In this document: positions 49,831 through 62,058 of the stretch, in pieces
Position numbering within the stretch: the first letter of the stretch is position 1
Layout: every line of letters begins with the position of its first letter
DNA from: Acanthacorydalis orientalis
Taxonomy: Eukaryota > Arthropoda > Insecta > Megaloptera > Corydalidae
Direction of reading: 5' to 3'
Assembly (NCBI GenBank): GCA_034766995.1
Contig: CM068317.1
Span: 22,664,292-22,728,291 of the forward strand
DNA length: 64,000 nucleotides
The notes under the pieces: generated by a model
Database searches by the model: none
Told to the model about the DNA's origin: nothing
What the model saw: the letters and a program-made list of their open reading frames with translations, nothing else
Made by a program: the position numbers and the translations under genes

Positions 49831-50233
49831 CACATATATACAATCACAATTTCCAAAAGAATACATACTTTTTATTTTTATTTCTAACTACATTTAAGTT
49901 AGGAGCAAATGTACGCTTTGCTTTTGGTGTTCCACCAAGTGTCAGGTCTCTGGGTAATTTGAATGAAGATAGTCTCTCTGAATCCAATAGTCCTGGTTCA
50001 GTCTTAATTTTGATTGTTGGTTCAGGTAAAACTTTAATTCCTGGTTCTGTTTTAATTTTAATACCCGGTTCTGTTTTAATTTTAATACCCGGTTCTGTTT
50101 TAATTTTAATACCCGGTTCTGTTTTAATTTTAATACCTGGTTCTGTTTTAATTTTAATACCCGGTTCGGTTTTAATCCGAATTCCTGGGTCTAAGTTAAC
50201 AGACGTCGAAGGTTTTATATTCAATTTCGACAT
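47621..50233 (-). CDS. Polr3D: DNA-directed RNA polymerase III subunit RPC4
   Basis: Pol III subunit that pairs with RPC5 in the TFIIF-like subcomplex acting in initiation, termination and reinitiation. Minus-strand coding exons: 50233-49869, 49729-49471, 49409-49295, 49233-49153, 49076-49008, 48397-48282, 48117-48007, 47940-47800 and 47737-47621. All phases join, giving 457 aa. The N-terminus has a tandem array PGIKIKTE (see the repeat entry). Exon 2 has the Arg-Gly tract SRGRGRGRGRGGSNLIQSQG characteristic of RPC4. The C-terminal RPC4 domain spans exons 7-9 (FPDSLPGFGK; GVVGKIVIYKSGRSKLYMGS; LGHIDGSLIVSPDWEYLLK). The exon 4 donor is GTGTGT at 49152; a better-looking GTAAGT 10 bases upstream would break the frame of exon 5. 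Confidence 0.94.
49778..49827. repeat. (TA)n microsatellite in RPC4 intron 1
   Basis: About 24 TA units fill a third of the 139-bp first intron, between the donor at 49868 and the acceptor at 49730. Confidence 0.95.
50040..50190 (-). repeat. Coding 24-bp minisatellite in RPC4 exon 1
   Basis: Six nearly identical 24-bp units plus diverged flanking units encode PGIKIKTE repeats at about residues 16-70. Units differ mainly at one C/T position, so the array is recent or homogenised. Each unit holds Ile-Lys-Thr-Glu, which fits the SUMO acceptor consensus (hydrophobic-Lys-x-Glu). Confidence 0.95.
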
Positions 50234-51307
50234 ATTTTACCATTACAATTAATTTCAATTGGAAGTACTTATTTTTTAGGTTAAATTACACATATATATA
50301 CATATATTAATAACAGACAACTTAACGATAAATATGTACATACAAGAATAATATATAGGTATTTAACTAATTTGAAATAACATTTTTTAAGACTACAATC
50401 AATAACATTGTAACCAGTTAGGTTGGTAAACTTCTACCAGTACCAATTGCTTTTATCACGATTCTAGGCAAGACCGTTATGCGAGAGATTCTTTATCTAT
50501 GATCGCATTGATAAAGTATCTCGTATAATTTATGATCGTATGTAAAACAGTGGCTTTTATTCCAATAGTATATAATATAACCAAACAAAATAATCCGATA
50601 AAAAAACAATGATAAAGACTATGTAGATAAGAACGACTAGCATTTAAGAATGATTGAAAAAAACATCACATAATACATTTTATATTCAATTAATAATCAA
50701 ATATAAATTACAGACATAAAAAAATGGAAAAAAATAATATAAAACATGACAAATTATGAGTTTGACCAACATTGGTACATTAAAATAAATATGCAATTTA
50801 CTTAAACCTTCATAAATCTGCATATTCATTTTCATCTTTTTTTCAAATAAATCATTAACCAATCATTTATGATTTTTATATTCATATCATTCAGTGGTTA
50901 TGATAGCTGTTTTTTTGATAAATTGTAAAAAATACATATTTACATGTAAAATTTAGCAATCATAGGCATTGGTTATTGACCAGAATTGACTTGCACCTTA
51001 AACTAATCTTTATTAAGTATCATTTAATCTTCTCAATTAGTTCATAAGTATTTCAATGTTTAAAAAAAGCAATATAAAAATAAACTTTTCTTTCAATGAT
51101 TTATTAAAACAATATTTACAATATATTTAAATAAAGATATAATTAATTTTTTAAATATTGTGCTTAAAGATAAGTTATAACTCACTCGTTGAATTACGTA
51201 AGCCACATTAAGATCAATCGATCATCAGCCACAATTAATCATTTTTCAAAAGAGCATGATAGTTGCAGTTTAATATCAAAATAAGCAAAGATATTCAATT
51301 TTACTGG
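50234..51307. other. Intergenic between RPC4 start and VTA1 stop
   Basis: AT-rich. It holds the RPC4 promoter and the VTA1 3' UTR, since both genes are on the minus strand. No repeat or gene recognised. Confidence 0.5.
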
Positions 51308-52896
51308 TTACATTGGATCATTACCAGTTTGAAGTAATTGTAAACCTTTCTGTAAATTCTCTATAGCTGTTTTTATATCGTCGTAATTCAGTGCAGATGA
51401 AGCCCATTTACAATATTTTTGTGCTTTAGCAATTTGATCAGCTGTAAGCTCTGGGATATCACCAGAAACAGGAATTTTTGGAATAAATGTTGCAACCGTA
51501 TCAGGTTGTATAGGGGCTATTACTGGTTTGGGTTGAGAAGGAATAATGGGTGCTACAAAAGGTTGTTGTGGCTGATATTCAGTTGGTGTAGTAGAACCTG
51601 GGCCAAAGTTACTAGGAGGAAATTGGTAAGGATTACTTGGGCTTGGCACATTAGGCTGTGATATAAATCCCATAGCTGGAGTTGAAGGTTCCTCAGATTC
51701 TTCATTTGTGTTATTTTCATTATTTGCATCATTACTTTCACTATTTTCATCAATTAAAGGGCCAGGTACAGGTTTCTCTCCCATTTTCAAGCAATTATGT
51801 ATATATGCTGCTTTCCATTTAGCATACTTTTGTTTCTCTAATATATCTTCAGACACCTCACCAAATACTGCTAAGATATCCATGATAATTCCACATGTAT
51901 AGAATGCTTTAACCACATTTCTAAAAAAAATATGATATTCAACTCGAATCTAATGAAATCAATATTAATTTTTATAGTACTTATTGTAATTTTCAGCTCT
52001 ATCTTGCTCATCTGCATATTTAAAAAGTTTTAATGCATATTCTTCAATACTGGATTGTGCACATATTTCATTTGTAATTGATTCATTATCAGCATTTGTT
52101 TTTTTAGTAGTTTCAAGCCAATCCATTAAGGCAACAAGTAACGCAGTCTCCTCTGGACTCTTATGACCAGAACATAAAGTTAATCCTACTTGAAGAGAAT
52201 GTAAACGTCCTGAAAATATTCATTTTGTGATCAATTTTAGTAATATTTTATTTCTGCCATTCACAATAAAAAAATTAAATACTTAAAGGTTAACTTTTCC
52301 AATACTTCTATAAACAATATATTTTTTTTGATGTACGATTATATTTCTCTGATTATTTTTGATAACAGTTCAGTTAAAGGACTTTTGTAAAAACACAATT
52401 TAAAAATTCAATTTTTTTGCTAAATTGATAGATTACAATGAAAAACATGATTTTAAGTCGAGGAAGCAAGGTTTTTAGAATAAACAATATGAAAAACAAT
52501 AAACAAAAAGTGACTGACTGACAGATAGTACGAATTGAAAAAATGATCTTTTTTTATTACAAAAAAGACCTTTCTATCTCAAAAAACGCTTTTTTATTGA
52601 ATATATATATATATAATTACATTTTTATTTTAAAAACCATGCGATGAAATTTTAAAAATTTAGGCAAATTAAAAACAACTTATTTAATTTTTAAATAATT
52701 CTTTAAATTGTAAGCAAATTATATATCACACAACAAAAAGTAAAGACTTTTATATACAATATAAACCAAAATGAGGCAATTATTTATACACACCCCAATA
52801 ACACACGGATAAATTTCTCTCTTCGTGCTCTTGAGCTACTTTTAAAAAATGCATAATAGGTTTTAAGCTAGCAGGACATGGAGGAAAATTTGCCAT
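51308..52896 (-). CDS. Vta1: Vacuolar protein sorting-associated protein VTA1 homolog (LIP5)
   Basis: Cofactor that activates the Vps4 ATPase to disassemble ESCRT-III at endosomes and in membrane scission. Minus-strand coding exons: 52896-52794, 52209-51981 and 51920-51308. Phases 1 and 2 join exactly, giving 314 aa against about 307 in human. The N-terminal tandem MIT-like bundle has MANFPPCPASLKPIMHFLKV, AQEHEERN, LHSLQVGLTL and, in exon 3, NVVKAFYTCGIIMDILAVFG and KQKYAKWKAAYIHNCLK. A Pro/Gln/Ser-rich linker follows (residues about 165-260). The C-terminal VSL domain (AQKYCKWASSALNYDDIKTA, IENLQKGLQLLQTG) forms the Vps4-binding dimer. A GTG that could pass for a start at 51916 is internal to exon 3. 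Confidence 0.95.
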
Positions 52897-53279
52897 TTTT
52901 ATTACAGAAACAACTCTCAACACTTAAACAACGATGATAGTAATAATGAATAAAATTATCTTTACTAATAAAACACCAAGTTATAATTAGCACAATTTTG
53001 ACATTTCAAATAAATATTTTATGTTGGTATACATTATTTTTAAAGCATCATTTTAATAGTAAAGTTACTAACGATCTGAAAAAAAAATGATTATAATAAA
53101 TGATATGAATTAAAAGTAATTATAATTGTATTCAATTACAAAAATTACTGATAAGTTTAAACGACGCATGCCTAAATTTACAAATTAAAGTTTTAAATTT
53201 TGTAGCTCAAATTATTAATTAGAAAATAACCTTTAAAAAATGAATTTGAATATATTGGTAAATAAATGAAAAGTATAAA
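52897..53279. promoter_or_regulatory. Head-to-head intergenic region, VTA1 / mRpS10
   Basis: 383 bp separates the two start codons, so the genes must share or overlap promoters. The sequence is AT-rich and I see no TATA box at a convincing distance. Confidence 0.6.
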
Positions 53280-53941
53280 ATGATATTCATTACTAAATAT
53301 TTTAAGGAAAAATATAAATCTGTTATTGTTAAATTCCAGAATGTACTAAAGCTAAGTTTCAATGTGTTAAAACCGAGAATACTTACACCTATTACTCAAT
53401 ATTCAACTAAAATTATTGAAACTACACCTACAATACAAAATAATAATGATTATGAAGTTGACAAACTTTATAGTAGTATTGAATTAGAAATGCGTGGTCA
53501 TGATCCAGCTGTATTAAAAAGTTATGCATGGTATTTAGCAACTGCTGCAGGTCATCTAGGAATTGAAGTTAAAAAAAAGTATGTCATAAATATTATTCGT
53601 AGTACCATTTCAAATATAATGTAAATTTACAGCTATGCATTACGTAAATCTGAGAAGGAACGACATACGTTATTAAAGTCAGTTCATGTATACAAAAAAC
53701 ATCGTGTACAATATGAAATTAGAACATATTTCAGATTTATACATCTGCATCATGTGACAGGTTCAACAGCAGATACATATTTAGAATATATAGAACGTAA
53801 TTTACCCGAAGGTGTTTCTTTAAAAGTCACAAAAGTATGTTTTAATTATAATAGTTAAAAGCCTACAACATATAATCAATATTTTTTTTACAGATAGAAA
53901 TACAGCCTCTTCCCATTCAACTTCAAAAGCCACCAACATAA
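53280..53941 (+). CDS. mRpS10: Mitochondrial ribosomal protein S10 (uS10m)
   Basis: Small-subunit mitoribosome protein. Coding exons: 53280-53578, 53633-53834 and 53894-53941. Phases (2, 0) join exactly, giving 182 aa. The N-terminal 40 residues are basic and hydrophobic with no acidic run, as in a mitochondrial presequence. The uS10 fold starts at [20 protein letters not shown]. It continues [20 protein letters not shown] and [40 protein letters not shown], then [20 protein letters not shown]. The introns are tiny (54 and 59 bp). It is divergent from VTA1. Confidence 0.95.
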
Positions 53942-54598
53942 AAATATTTTTTTAATAATTTTATTAATTGAATAATTGATGTCTTATATTTAGTCAAAAA
54001 TATAATAAAAATTAGAATTATTTTTAATTTATTAGGCCTTTATATTTTAGTATAATTATATATATATATATACTATACGTAACTTTTGAAAAAAACAAAT
54101 GATTAATGTTATTAACTTTTGTATGAGTAAAATATACAAATGTATAATTTATTAAAATAATTATCAGTAACATTCACAGTACTATTACACAAATTTATTA
54201 TTGTATGAAGTTTATTCAAAAAAATTTGTGTTCGTTTTGAACTATATCAAAATTTTTAATATAAAATATTTTAAAATTAAAAAACTGGCATAAAATGAAA
54301 TTAATATTAAATATTTAACATTAATTAAAAACCTAACACTATACCTTTTTAAACATTATTATTTTTTACATGTTCACTTCTTTTAAATATGAGAATTTTA
54401 TCAATATTAAACATATCTTTACATACTTCAGTTAATTATTTTAAATACATTGCTCAAAAAAATTTATCTCGATATATTTTAGATTGTTGATATATTTGAA
54501 ACTTGTATTTTCTCCAAATCATTTTTGTTACTACCTAAAGATGAAGTAACTAAAAATTGATTGCAGAGCATACAAGCTTGAAAGTAACTTTAAGGAAG

Positions 54599-54669
<71 letters not shown>

Positions 54670-54881
54670 GTAAGCATATAATAACAAATGTGTTTTTTTT
54701 CGCAAATTTATAATTGTATTTAAAATAAAAATAGGTGGGATAAATTACTAAAAGACAATAAAATATTTACAAAAAATCTGTAAAATGATTGCACTACAGA
54801 CTGTTGAAAATTAAAAGAGGTCTTTGTCCACTATTGGACTGTTACTGGTTAATAATGTGTATGCGCGTGTGTGTATGCATT

Positions 54882-54914
<33 letters not shown>

Positions 54915-55430
54915 ACTTCAATAATTTTCATTTGAAATTTAAATCAATAATAAATTATTTATTTATGTTATATAGCATTAATACAAATGTATTATTTAGT
55001 CGAGATAGCAACACAAAATTGAACAACTCAATATATTTTAAAATTTTGATTGTTTAATTATTTTCATTTTAACAATTACTGTTATTTGTACTCATGTCGG
55101 TTTTATTTTATGTATGTTATTATAATTACAGTTTAAATGTTCTACGATTCCTATTATTTTATAATAAAATTATTCAAATTAAAAAGTAAATATTGAAATG
55201 AAATACTTGTAAAAACAACTGAAATAGTATTTAAACCATATCTTTTTTAACATATAAGATTTATTAGACTATTCTTACATGATAATTAAAAGAAATGTAT
55301 ACTCGATCAAATATTTGATCACATGAAAACGAGACTCGATTAAAAAGGTTTTTACAATAAATTCTCGCTTTAAAAAATATTGGTAGAAAAAAACTAGAAA
55401 TTTATCACTATATATAGGGGTGTAGGTCAA
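53942..55430. other. Convergent 3' region of mRpS10 and CstF-77
   Basis: AT-rich, with (TA)n at 54600-54666 and a shorter run at 54880-54910. Both neighbours end here. No gene is recognisable: the frame at 54824-55057 translates microsatellite. Confidence 0.6.
54600..54666. repeat. (TA)n microsatellite
   Basis: About 33 uninterrupted TA units between two converging genes. Confidence 0.96.
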
Positions 55431-58213
55431 TTAGTGCATTAATCGATGTTTTTGCCGTAATCGATAAAGATCATGTGCTGGTGGTGGTGGTTTATCTTCA
55501 CCATCGCTGTTGTCACCGCCTTGTGAGATTCGCGCTCGTTTTGCCACAGTACCATCGCTATTTGACTCAACTATCCAATGCACAGATTTCGCCAACTCAA
55601 ATAATTTTGTATCACAACCGTTTTCTGTCGTCGGTTGTGGTGCTACAATTCATATATTCAATTATAGAACAAAACAACTGAGTATGCACAAAAACATAGA
55701 ACTAGTTGCATAACTTTTACATACGCGTATCAGGTAATTGTATTCTATTAAACACGTCTATTAACAAATCAATAGCAACAAACGGCCCTCTAAAACAACC
55801 CGGAGGTGGTAATAAAGTGCATAGATGTGCTGCAGCTGGCGGTATTGGAAAAGTACCACCTGGGACTGGATGTTCTCCAGGTAATGCATTGGATTTTGGT
55901 TTGTAAGGAATCATTTGTGAAACATCAGGTTTCGGTAATCCTGATGATTGTTCCTCATTCAAGAACACACTACCAAAACTTGCATGTTTAGAAATATTGA
56001 TAACCTAAAATATTATATTACTTAGAACTAATGATCTATTACAAACGATTTTGAAAATAATCAGATCTTACTTCTGTGTATCCTATACTTTTCAGTTCTG
56101 CAGTCGAACAAGGATACAAATCTAAGAATTTGTATCGGTCAACAAGTTGAGCAGTTTCTTTACCTTCGAATTCTTTGATCTAAAAATAATGGAATGTACT
56201 TAACAAGAACATGTCATTTTATGTACTAAAAAATTACACGCACTTTTTCTAACACCGCGCTCCTTCGTTTCTCCACTTTCACTATACTCGCTAAATCGCC
56301 GATATTTGATTCAAATTCCAAAAATCGGTTCCATATGTCACTATAATTATCATAAAATTATTAAAATTGATCAAAATAATTAAAGTATCATTTTGATCAA
56401 TTATTTGATCAACGAAGTCTTTTTTGATCGACGAACTCATTAAAAATTTTTCCAGTCTGATCAATAAAAAAATATTCTAATTACCCAAATGATGATTTTT
56501 ATAAATAAAAATAGCAAAAACTTATATATTAATTAATAATACTAAAAATGATTTCAAACGCATAGAATATAAGGTATAAGAATCATACTCATGATTATAC
56601 TATAATCAATATTATTGATATTTTGTCACTAAAATCAATACTATTGACATTTCACACACATTTTGATAACAAATAATCTTCAGAAGTGGGTTTACACACA
56701 TCAAAATAAAAATAGAAATTCAAATGCGTTTTTTTTAAAAAAAAAAAATAAATATACTCAGACATTCATAAATTCCATTAATATAAATGCACTAATTTAT
56801 TATTTAGTCTAGATGAATTATTTTTGTAGAAAAACTATTTTAGAATATTTAGCAATACACACTTTGAACATTTTCATAGAATTAAAACTTTATGAAACAT
56901 TTTAGAAAATCAAAAGTAGCAACAGGGTACATTTTACAAAAAGTATTTTTCTCAAACCTAAATCTACAATCGTTTCACGGGAGTTAACACTTACACTGAC
57001 TTTTCTGCTTCTAAACTTCCTGAAGATAGTACACGTTCAAATAATACTCTTGTATTATTATCCTCTAAAAAAACACATATTTCATTCTATAATCTGTAAT
57101 TTATTCAAAAAGTTCCCCTACTCACCGTTCAAATGAGATAAATAGTCAATATAACACGTTACATAATCAGGATTGTCGCCAAATTTTTTTAAACCTAATT
57201 CAAATATTCGGAATGCAATATTTTTATCTTTGGAACAATAATATTCCATTAAAGCAGCAGCCACAAACACATGATACTTGCTACGATTATCCTCTCTCGC
57301 TCGTTTAAAAACTGTTCGCGCCGATTTAATACCCTCAGCACGACGGGCGAATTTCATGTATTGCACATACGCCTAGAATACGAGTTCGTTATATTACGAG
57401 TTTAAAAAAAATACAATGTTCCTTTCACATAATATATACATATATAATCACTTACAAAATCAAATACATATAATCATTTAATTCTAACAATCGGCAATAA
57501 ATACATAAACAATTAAAAATCGTATAGACAACAATAAAAAGGAAAAAAATATATTCTACATACTAATGTTGGATCTATGTCGGGCATATCTAAATATTTT
57601 TGATATATTTGATGTACTTTTTCATATTTCAGTCGACCCTCTTCGTAGTCGGCGTATGCGAAATACAATAACATATTCTTACTTAATAATGTACTAGTTG
57701 CGCGTTCGAATATATTCGCTGCTTCATCACTGAATAACTTCGCTGCATTCACATCCTACAAGAACACATTTCTTAGCTAGTTCATAATAATATAAAAAAT
57801 TACCTTTAGCATCAGTCACAACTAACCCCTTTTTCGGTTAAAACACGGCAACTAAGTTCTAAAAAATGTGCAGCTTGATGCCAAACGGCCGCATGATGTC
57901 CTAAACATAATAAACACTGTTCGGTCGCAAACATTGCTCTTCTAGTTACTAGCGCGGTGTCTTCGCTGCGTAAAGGATTACTACGTTCCCAAGCTATAAA
58001 TTTTTGCCATAATTCTACCTAAAATAAGTATAAAATATCAGTGTTAAAAAAGGTAATACACTGATGAAATCCATATACTTCATAATAAGATCTGTTTGTA
58101 TATCACAACAAAACTTTTTTTCTACTACTTATTTCCGAATTTCTTAGTTTTTTAATATGGGTTATGCAAACCCATATACACTCTACACGTACATGAACTA
58201 TGTGTGTGTGTGC

Positions 58214-58248
<35 letters not shown>

Positions 58249-60971
58249 AAGGAGCTATGCCCCCTAATCGCTACGCTCGCCGAATCCCGGGTAGAAACCC
58301 CTGCTCGCTCCCCTCTTTGATACATGCAACTTGATAATAAAACAAATTGTCTGCTTTTTTTAAGTTTTATATAATACATCTGCAATGAACTTAATAAACG
58401 TCGTTTATTACGTTGTTCAAACGTTAATTTCTTTTTCTTCATTTAAACTTTTATTGTCGAAATATGTTACGATACCATAAATGATTTAGAGAATAAATAA
58501 TTTAATTTTTTACTTTAAAATATCAATCAGAAAACAAATCATCCAATTTCCATCGGCCAATAGAAAGCAGATCGTGTGATTTCCATCAGCCAATCAGAAC
58601 ACGAATAAAAATAACGGAGAAGAACCAATTTTTATTTATAGAACCTATTTATATATTACCTGTTTTAATTCTTCAGGGCTACCCGACGGAGGCACACTAG
58701 GTGCATTGCGGTTAATACCTCTTGTATGCAATTCTAACTCCTTTGATACTCTTCTTGCATTCATATAATCCCTACCGCGTTCCATAGACATCTTTTCAGC
58801 AATAATTGGGTTAATCGCTTGTTCAAAAGCAATGTAATCTTTCCAGAATTGTTCCATATTCGACATAGGATTAATGATTCCACGTTGATATACCTAATTC
58901 CGAAATATGAATGTTAATTTTGTTGCTATTCCATTTTTTTTTTTAATGAGATACCGAGAAAATTTAACGGGTACCTACTTTTCTCACGGCGCTAATCTTT
59001 TGATTTTCAGCATACGATCCGACCGCTTCAACACTCTTTAAAAAATTAACATAGTCATTCCATATACTGTACGCGTGCACATCCATGCCGATTTTTTCTA
59101 AAGCAAAATCATAAGCTTGCGCCATTTTTTCTCTAAAAAAAGCAATTTATCAATTTTAATTGCTCTTTTTTGTATATAAGTAACTAATCAATTATTCGCA
59201 TTTTTAAATAATCTATAGTTAAATTGATGAAACTGTCGACAAACATGATAGACAATTTTAAAGGTGCGCCATCGTTTGTATGTGCGAAGATATGTGAAGA
59301 CATAAATATCAGGGGGAGTAGATACTGTGAAGTATAATGGATTTTTTTAATGTAATTTATCGCGTAACTCAGCACTTTTTTTAAAAAAAATATTTTTTAT
59401 TTGTAGAAAAAACGTTCATATGTCGATATGACCTTTGATACTTCACATAAAAATTAGTAAAAAAAAATGTAAAAAGGAGTTCAACTGATAACGAGTTCTA
59501 ATCAAAGAACATGTATTTAAATAGTTAAAAAATCATTTAAAATTAATTAAAAGAAACAATTCAGTATTTATACAAATAGATAAATATGTATTTTTTTTAA
59601 AAAAAAAATACAATATAATTTATTAAATATTTTCCCTTGCATTTGGGGGATTGGATATGAAGTAAAAGGGAGGATATTAGTTCACATTTCATGTTTCTCA
59701 AATATCCTGTTCGCAGCTTCATAAGTATAATACAAATAGTTAAGTGTACATCGATAACTATAATACATTTCTTTTATTCATCCTAACAGTATCACACGCA
59801 CCTTTATTAATTTTATTAAAACTAATTCAATTAATCTATTGATAATTGTATTCATGACTAATATCTAAATATGGTTGTTTCAATTTACTATCTACTACTT
59901 TTACTCAATACAGTGAACCTTCGCCTTACGACAGTAATCCATTTCAAAGATCCTTAGAAATCCTATCTTTGAGTGAAAATATCGTAATAGGAACTCAATA
60001 ATTTATTGTGTATATTTTGGAAATTCGTTCTAATACATTCGAAATTAAAATTTTCATCATACAAATAAATAATTTTTTTCTTTAATTGGCGAGATTAAAG
60101 ATAGAAATTGATATACTTTTGATTGAAGTAATCGTAATGCTATCGAAAGGTACATATTTTAATACTGCAATTTTCTTATTTTATTATAAAAAATCAATTT
60201 TAAAGTGAACTAATCGTATGTCGATCACGTATAATCGACTCATTTATTATGAACCAAATCCCATCAGTTTTGAATTTCTAAAAAAATAAAGTGATATTTT
60301 TTATGAAAACACAATCAAAACAAAAATGATTTTTGTTTAAAAAGTTTATTTTTCTTTTATAACTCCTTCGAATTTGTATCAGTATCAGGACCATAATAAT
60401 CAACTGAGAAACAGGAAATAACATTTAAGAATATGTAATTGACTTTTGGGATTTTATTTACAAAAAAAGACATTTGTTATACATTCGTGATACATATGAT
60501 TTAAAACATTAATTTATTCATACTTATTTGTTCTTAATGAGAAAGAGATGAGATATAAAAATCCTCTTAAACTTTGTATTCATGTACCTTTCTGTATTGA
60601 CCTAAGTGTCCTATAAAGCACTATTAATATTAGTTTTCATTATAAAATAACAATATTCATGTATTAAATTAATAATAATAATTCATTCGGAAAAAATTAA
60701 TACTACATTTATAATTAAAACAGATAATTTATTTGTTACAAATATTAAAACACATACATTTTAAAATAAAAAATAGATAAATAATTCGTATGAAGAAAGG
60801 TTTAATAGTAAATAAAAATTCGTAGACAATTTTTCGTAACTTTTGAACTTAATTATAATAACAATTTTATTGTTATTGATTACTTTTTGTAACTAAAGGC
60901 GTTAAATCGAAATCAACTAGTATATAAAATTTCTCAAGATATGCTTCACAGATATAGCTGCAAGAGAACAG

Positions 60972-61053
<82 letters not shown>

Positions 61054-62058
61054 GTGACAGGTCATTTCAAAGGGTACTCTTGAGATACATTATACTTCCA
61101 AACGCAGAAAAGCATTAAAGCTGTTCAAGTTTCAAGTAACTTAAAATGATCTAATAATAAAAATTTAATTACTTTACGTTGACATTTCGATAGATGTATT
61201 TAAAACGAATCTCAGAGTTCACTTATAAAATCCTTGTTTAGCTAGGAACTTTCCGTACACCTGAAATTTTATTTGGAAATATTCTTTTTATTTTTAATAT
61301 AAAAGATCATAAAATAAGCTAAACAAGGTAATCTATTTTTTTATTTAATCATATGTATATATATATATATACACACTTTGCGGATAAAAATAAGGGAAAA
61401 CGTGAAAAATGAAAAAAAAATATTTAAAATGTTTAATAGTACAACATTTAAAAATATACTTATTTAAAACATCTGCACTAATAAAACAGCATATCCGTTT
61501 ACCGGCATTTTGAAGTAGTCAGTTTAAACCGCTGACCATTTTTCACAGAAATCACAAAATCTAGTTTTCTTGCAACGAACAGTATATTTAAGAAACAATT
61601 ATCCTAAACTTGGAATTCGATTACTAAATAGCCATAGTGTAGAATCAATAGTATACACATCTAAAATGTTCACGGATTTGTTCTGAAGACGATGATATTG
61701 TTATTAAAATGAAGTTATACATGAGCATATTTTTTATCCTATTCTCCATTAAAGTTTTGTTTTCTAAAATGTTATAAAATGTATGTTCAAACCTACATTT
61801 TAATCTCTCTTATGAACAAAAAAAATGAACCTCCCTATTAAATATTATGGATGAACAGTATTCCTTCTTGACTACTTTATTTTTCGTGTTAATCAACTAA
61901 CATTTAAAAAACACTGCACTTTGACGAATACAGAAGAATATAATTACATAAATTACTTACTTATAATTCGGTAACAACGCTTTCGTCTCCTTCACGTAAT
62001 TTAAGTAAAGTTTCCATAATTCAATGTTAAGTATTTTCATTAAACACCGTTGAAAAAG
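55431..62058 (-). CDS. su(f): Cleavage stimulation factor subunit 3 (CstF-77) / Suppressor of forked, 5'-partial
   Basis: HAT-repeat scaffold of the CstF complex, needed for cleavage before mRNA polyadenylation. Minus-strand coding exons: 62058-61961, 59132-58979, 58893-58660, 58018-57827, 57755-57564, 57372-57126, 57064-56995, 56340-56244, 56179-56072, 56004-55725 and 55642-55431. All phases join and give 627 aa to the stop. HAT repeats run through the first two thirds ([79 protein letters not shown]). The C-terminus has the Pro-rich CstF-64-binding segment ([40 protein letters not shown]) and the basic end [12 protein letters not shown]. About 85-90 N-terminal residues are missing compared with the family length of about 717 and should lie right of the window or in an exon I did not find. 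The splice after AAA at 58979 (GTAGGT) is chosen over a GTACCC four bases on, because it keeps RKVYQRG in frame. Confidence 0.95.
58200..58330 (-). repeat. Hairpin-(TA)n-tail repeat, copy 5 (reverse orientation)
   Basis: Read on the minus strand: CTACCCGGGATTCGGCGAGC, GTAGCGATTAGGGGGCATAG, CTCCTTGG, then about 15 TA units and a (CA)n run. It has the CCCGGG, GCGAGCGTAGCG, G-run order of the copies near 7-10 kb, with a decayed hairpin. It lies in a CstF-77 intron (58019-58659). Confidence 0.5.
59133..61960. other. Large CstF-77 intron
   Basis: 2.8 kb of AT-rich sequence with a (TA)n tract at 60976-61052 and a short one at 61353-61371. No exon, transposase or RNA gene was recognised. Short frames here have no coding signature. 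Confidence 0.6.
60976..61052. repeat. (TA)n microsatellite
   Basis: About 38 TA units, the longest uninterrupted run in the window, in the CstF-77 intron. Confidence 0.97.

Noticed and set aside
51553..51916. GTG at 51916 as start of a 202-aa protein
   Set aside because: It is internal to VTA1 exon 3. The true start is ATG at 52896, two exons upstream.
55475..55906. Plus-strand ORFs opposite the CstF-77 3' exons
   Set aside because: They are antisense shadows of conserved minus-strand exons 55642-55431 and 56004-55725.
56345..56475. Cluster of GATCAA words as a regulatory array
   Set aside because: Irregular spacing within an AT-rich intron; not distinguishable from chance by eye.
59184..59375. 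63-aa minus-strand ORF
   Set aside because: It lies in a CstF-77 intron, has no family features, and chance ORFs of this size are common here.
59900..60260. TTCGCCTTACGA-type sequence as a transposon end
   Set aside because: I could not find a matching inverted end or a target duplication.
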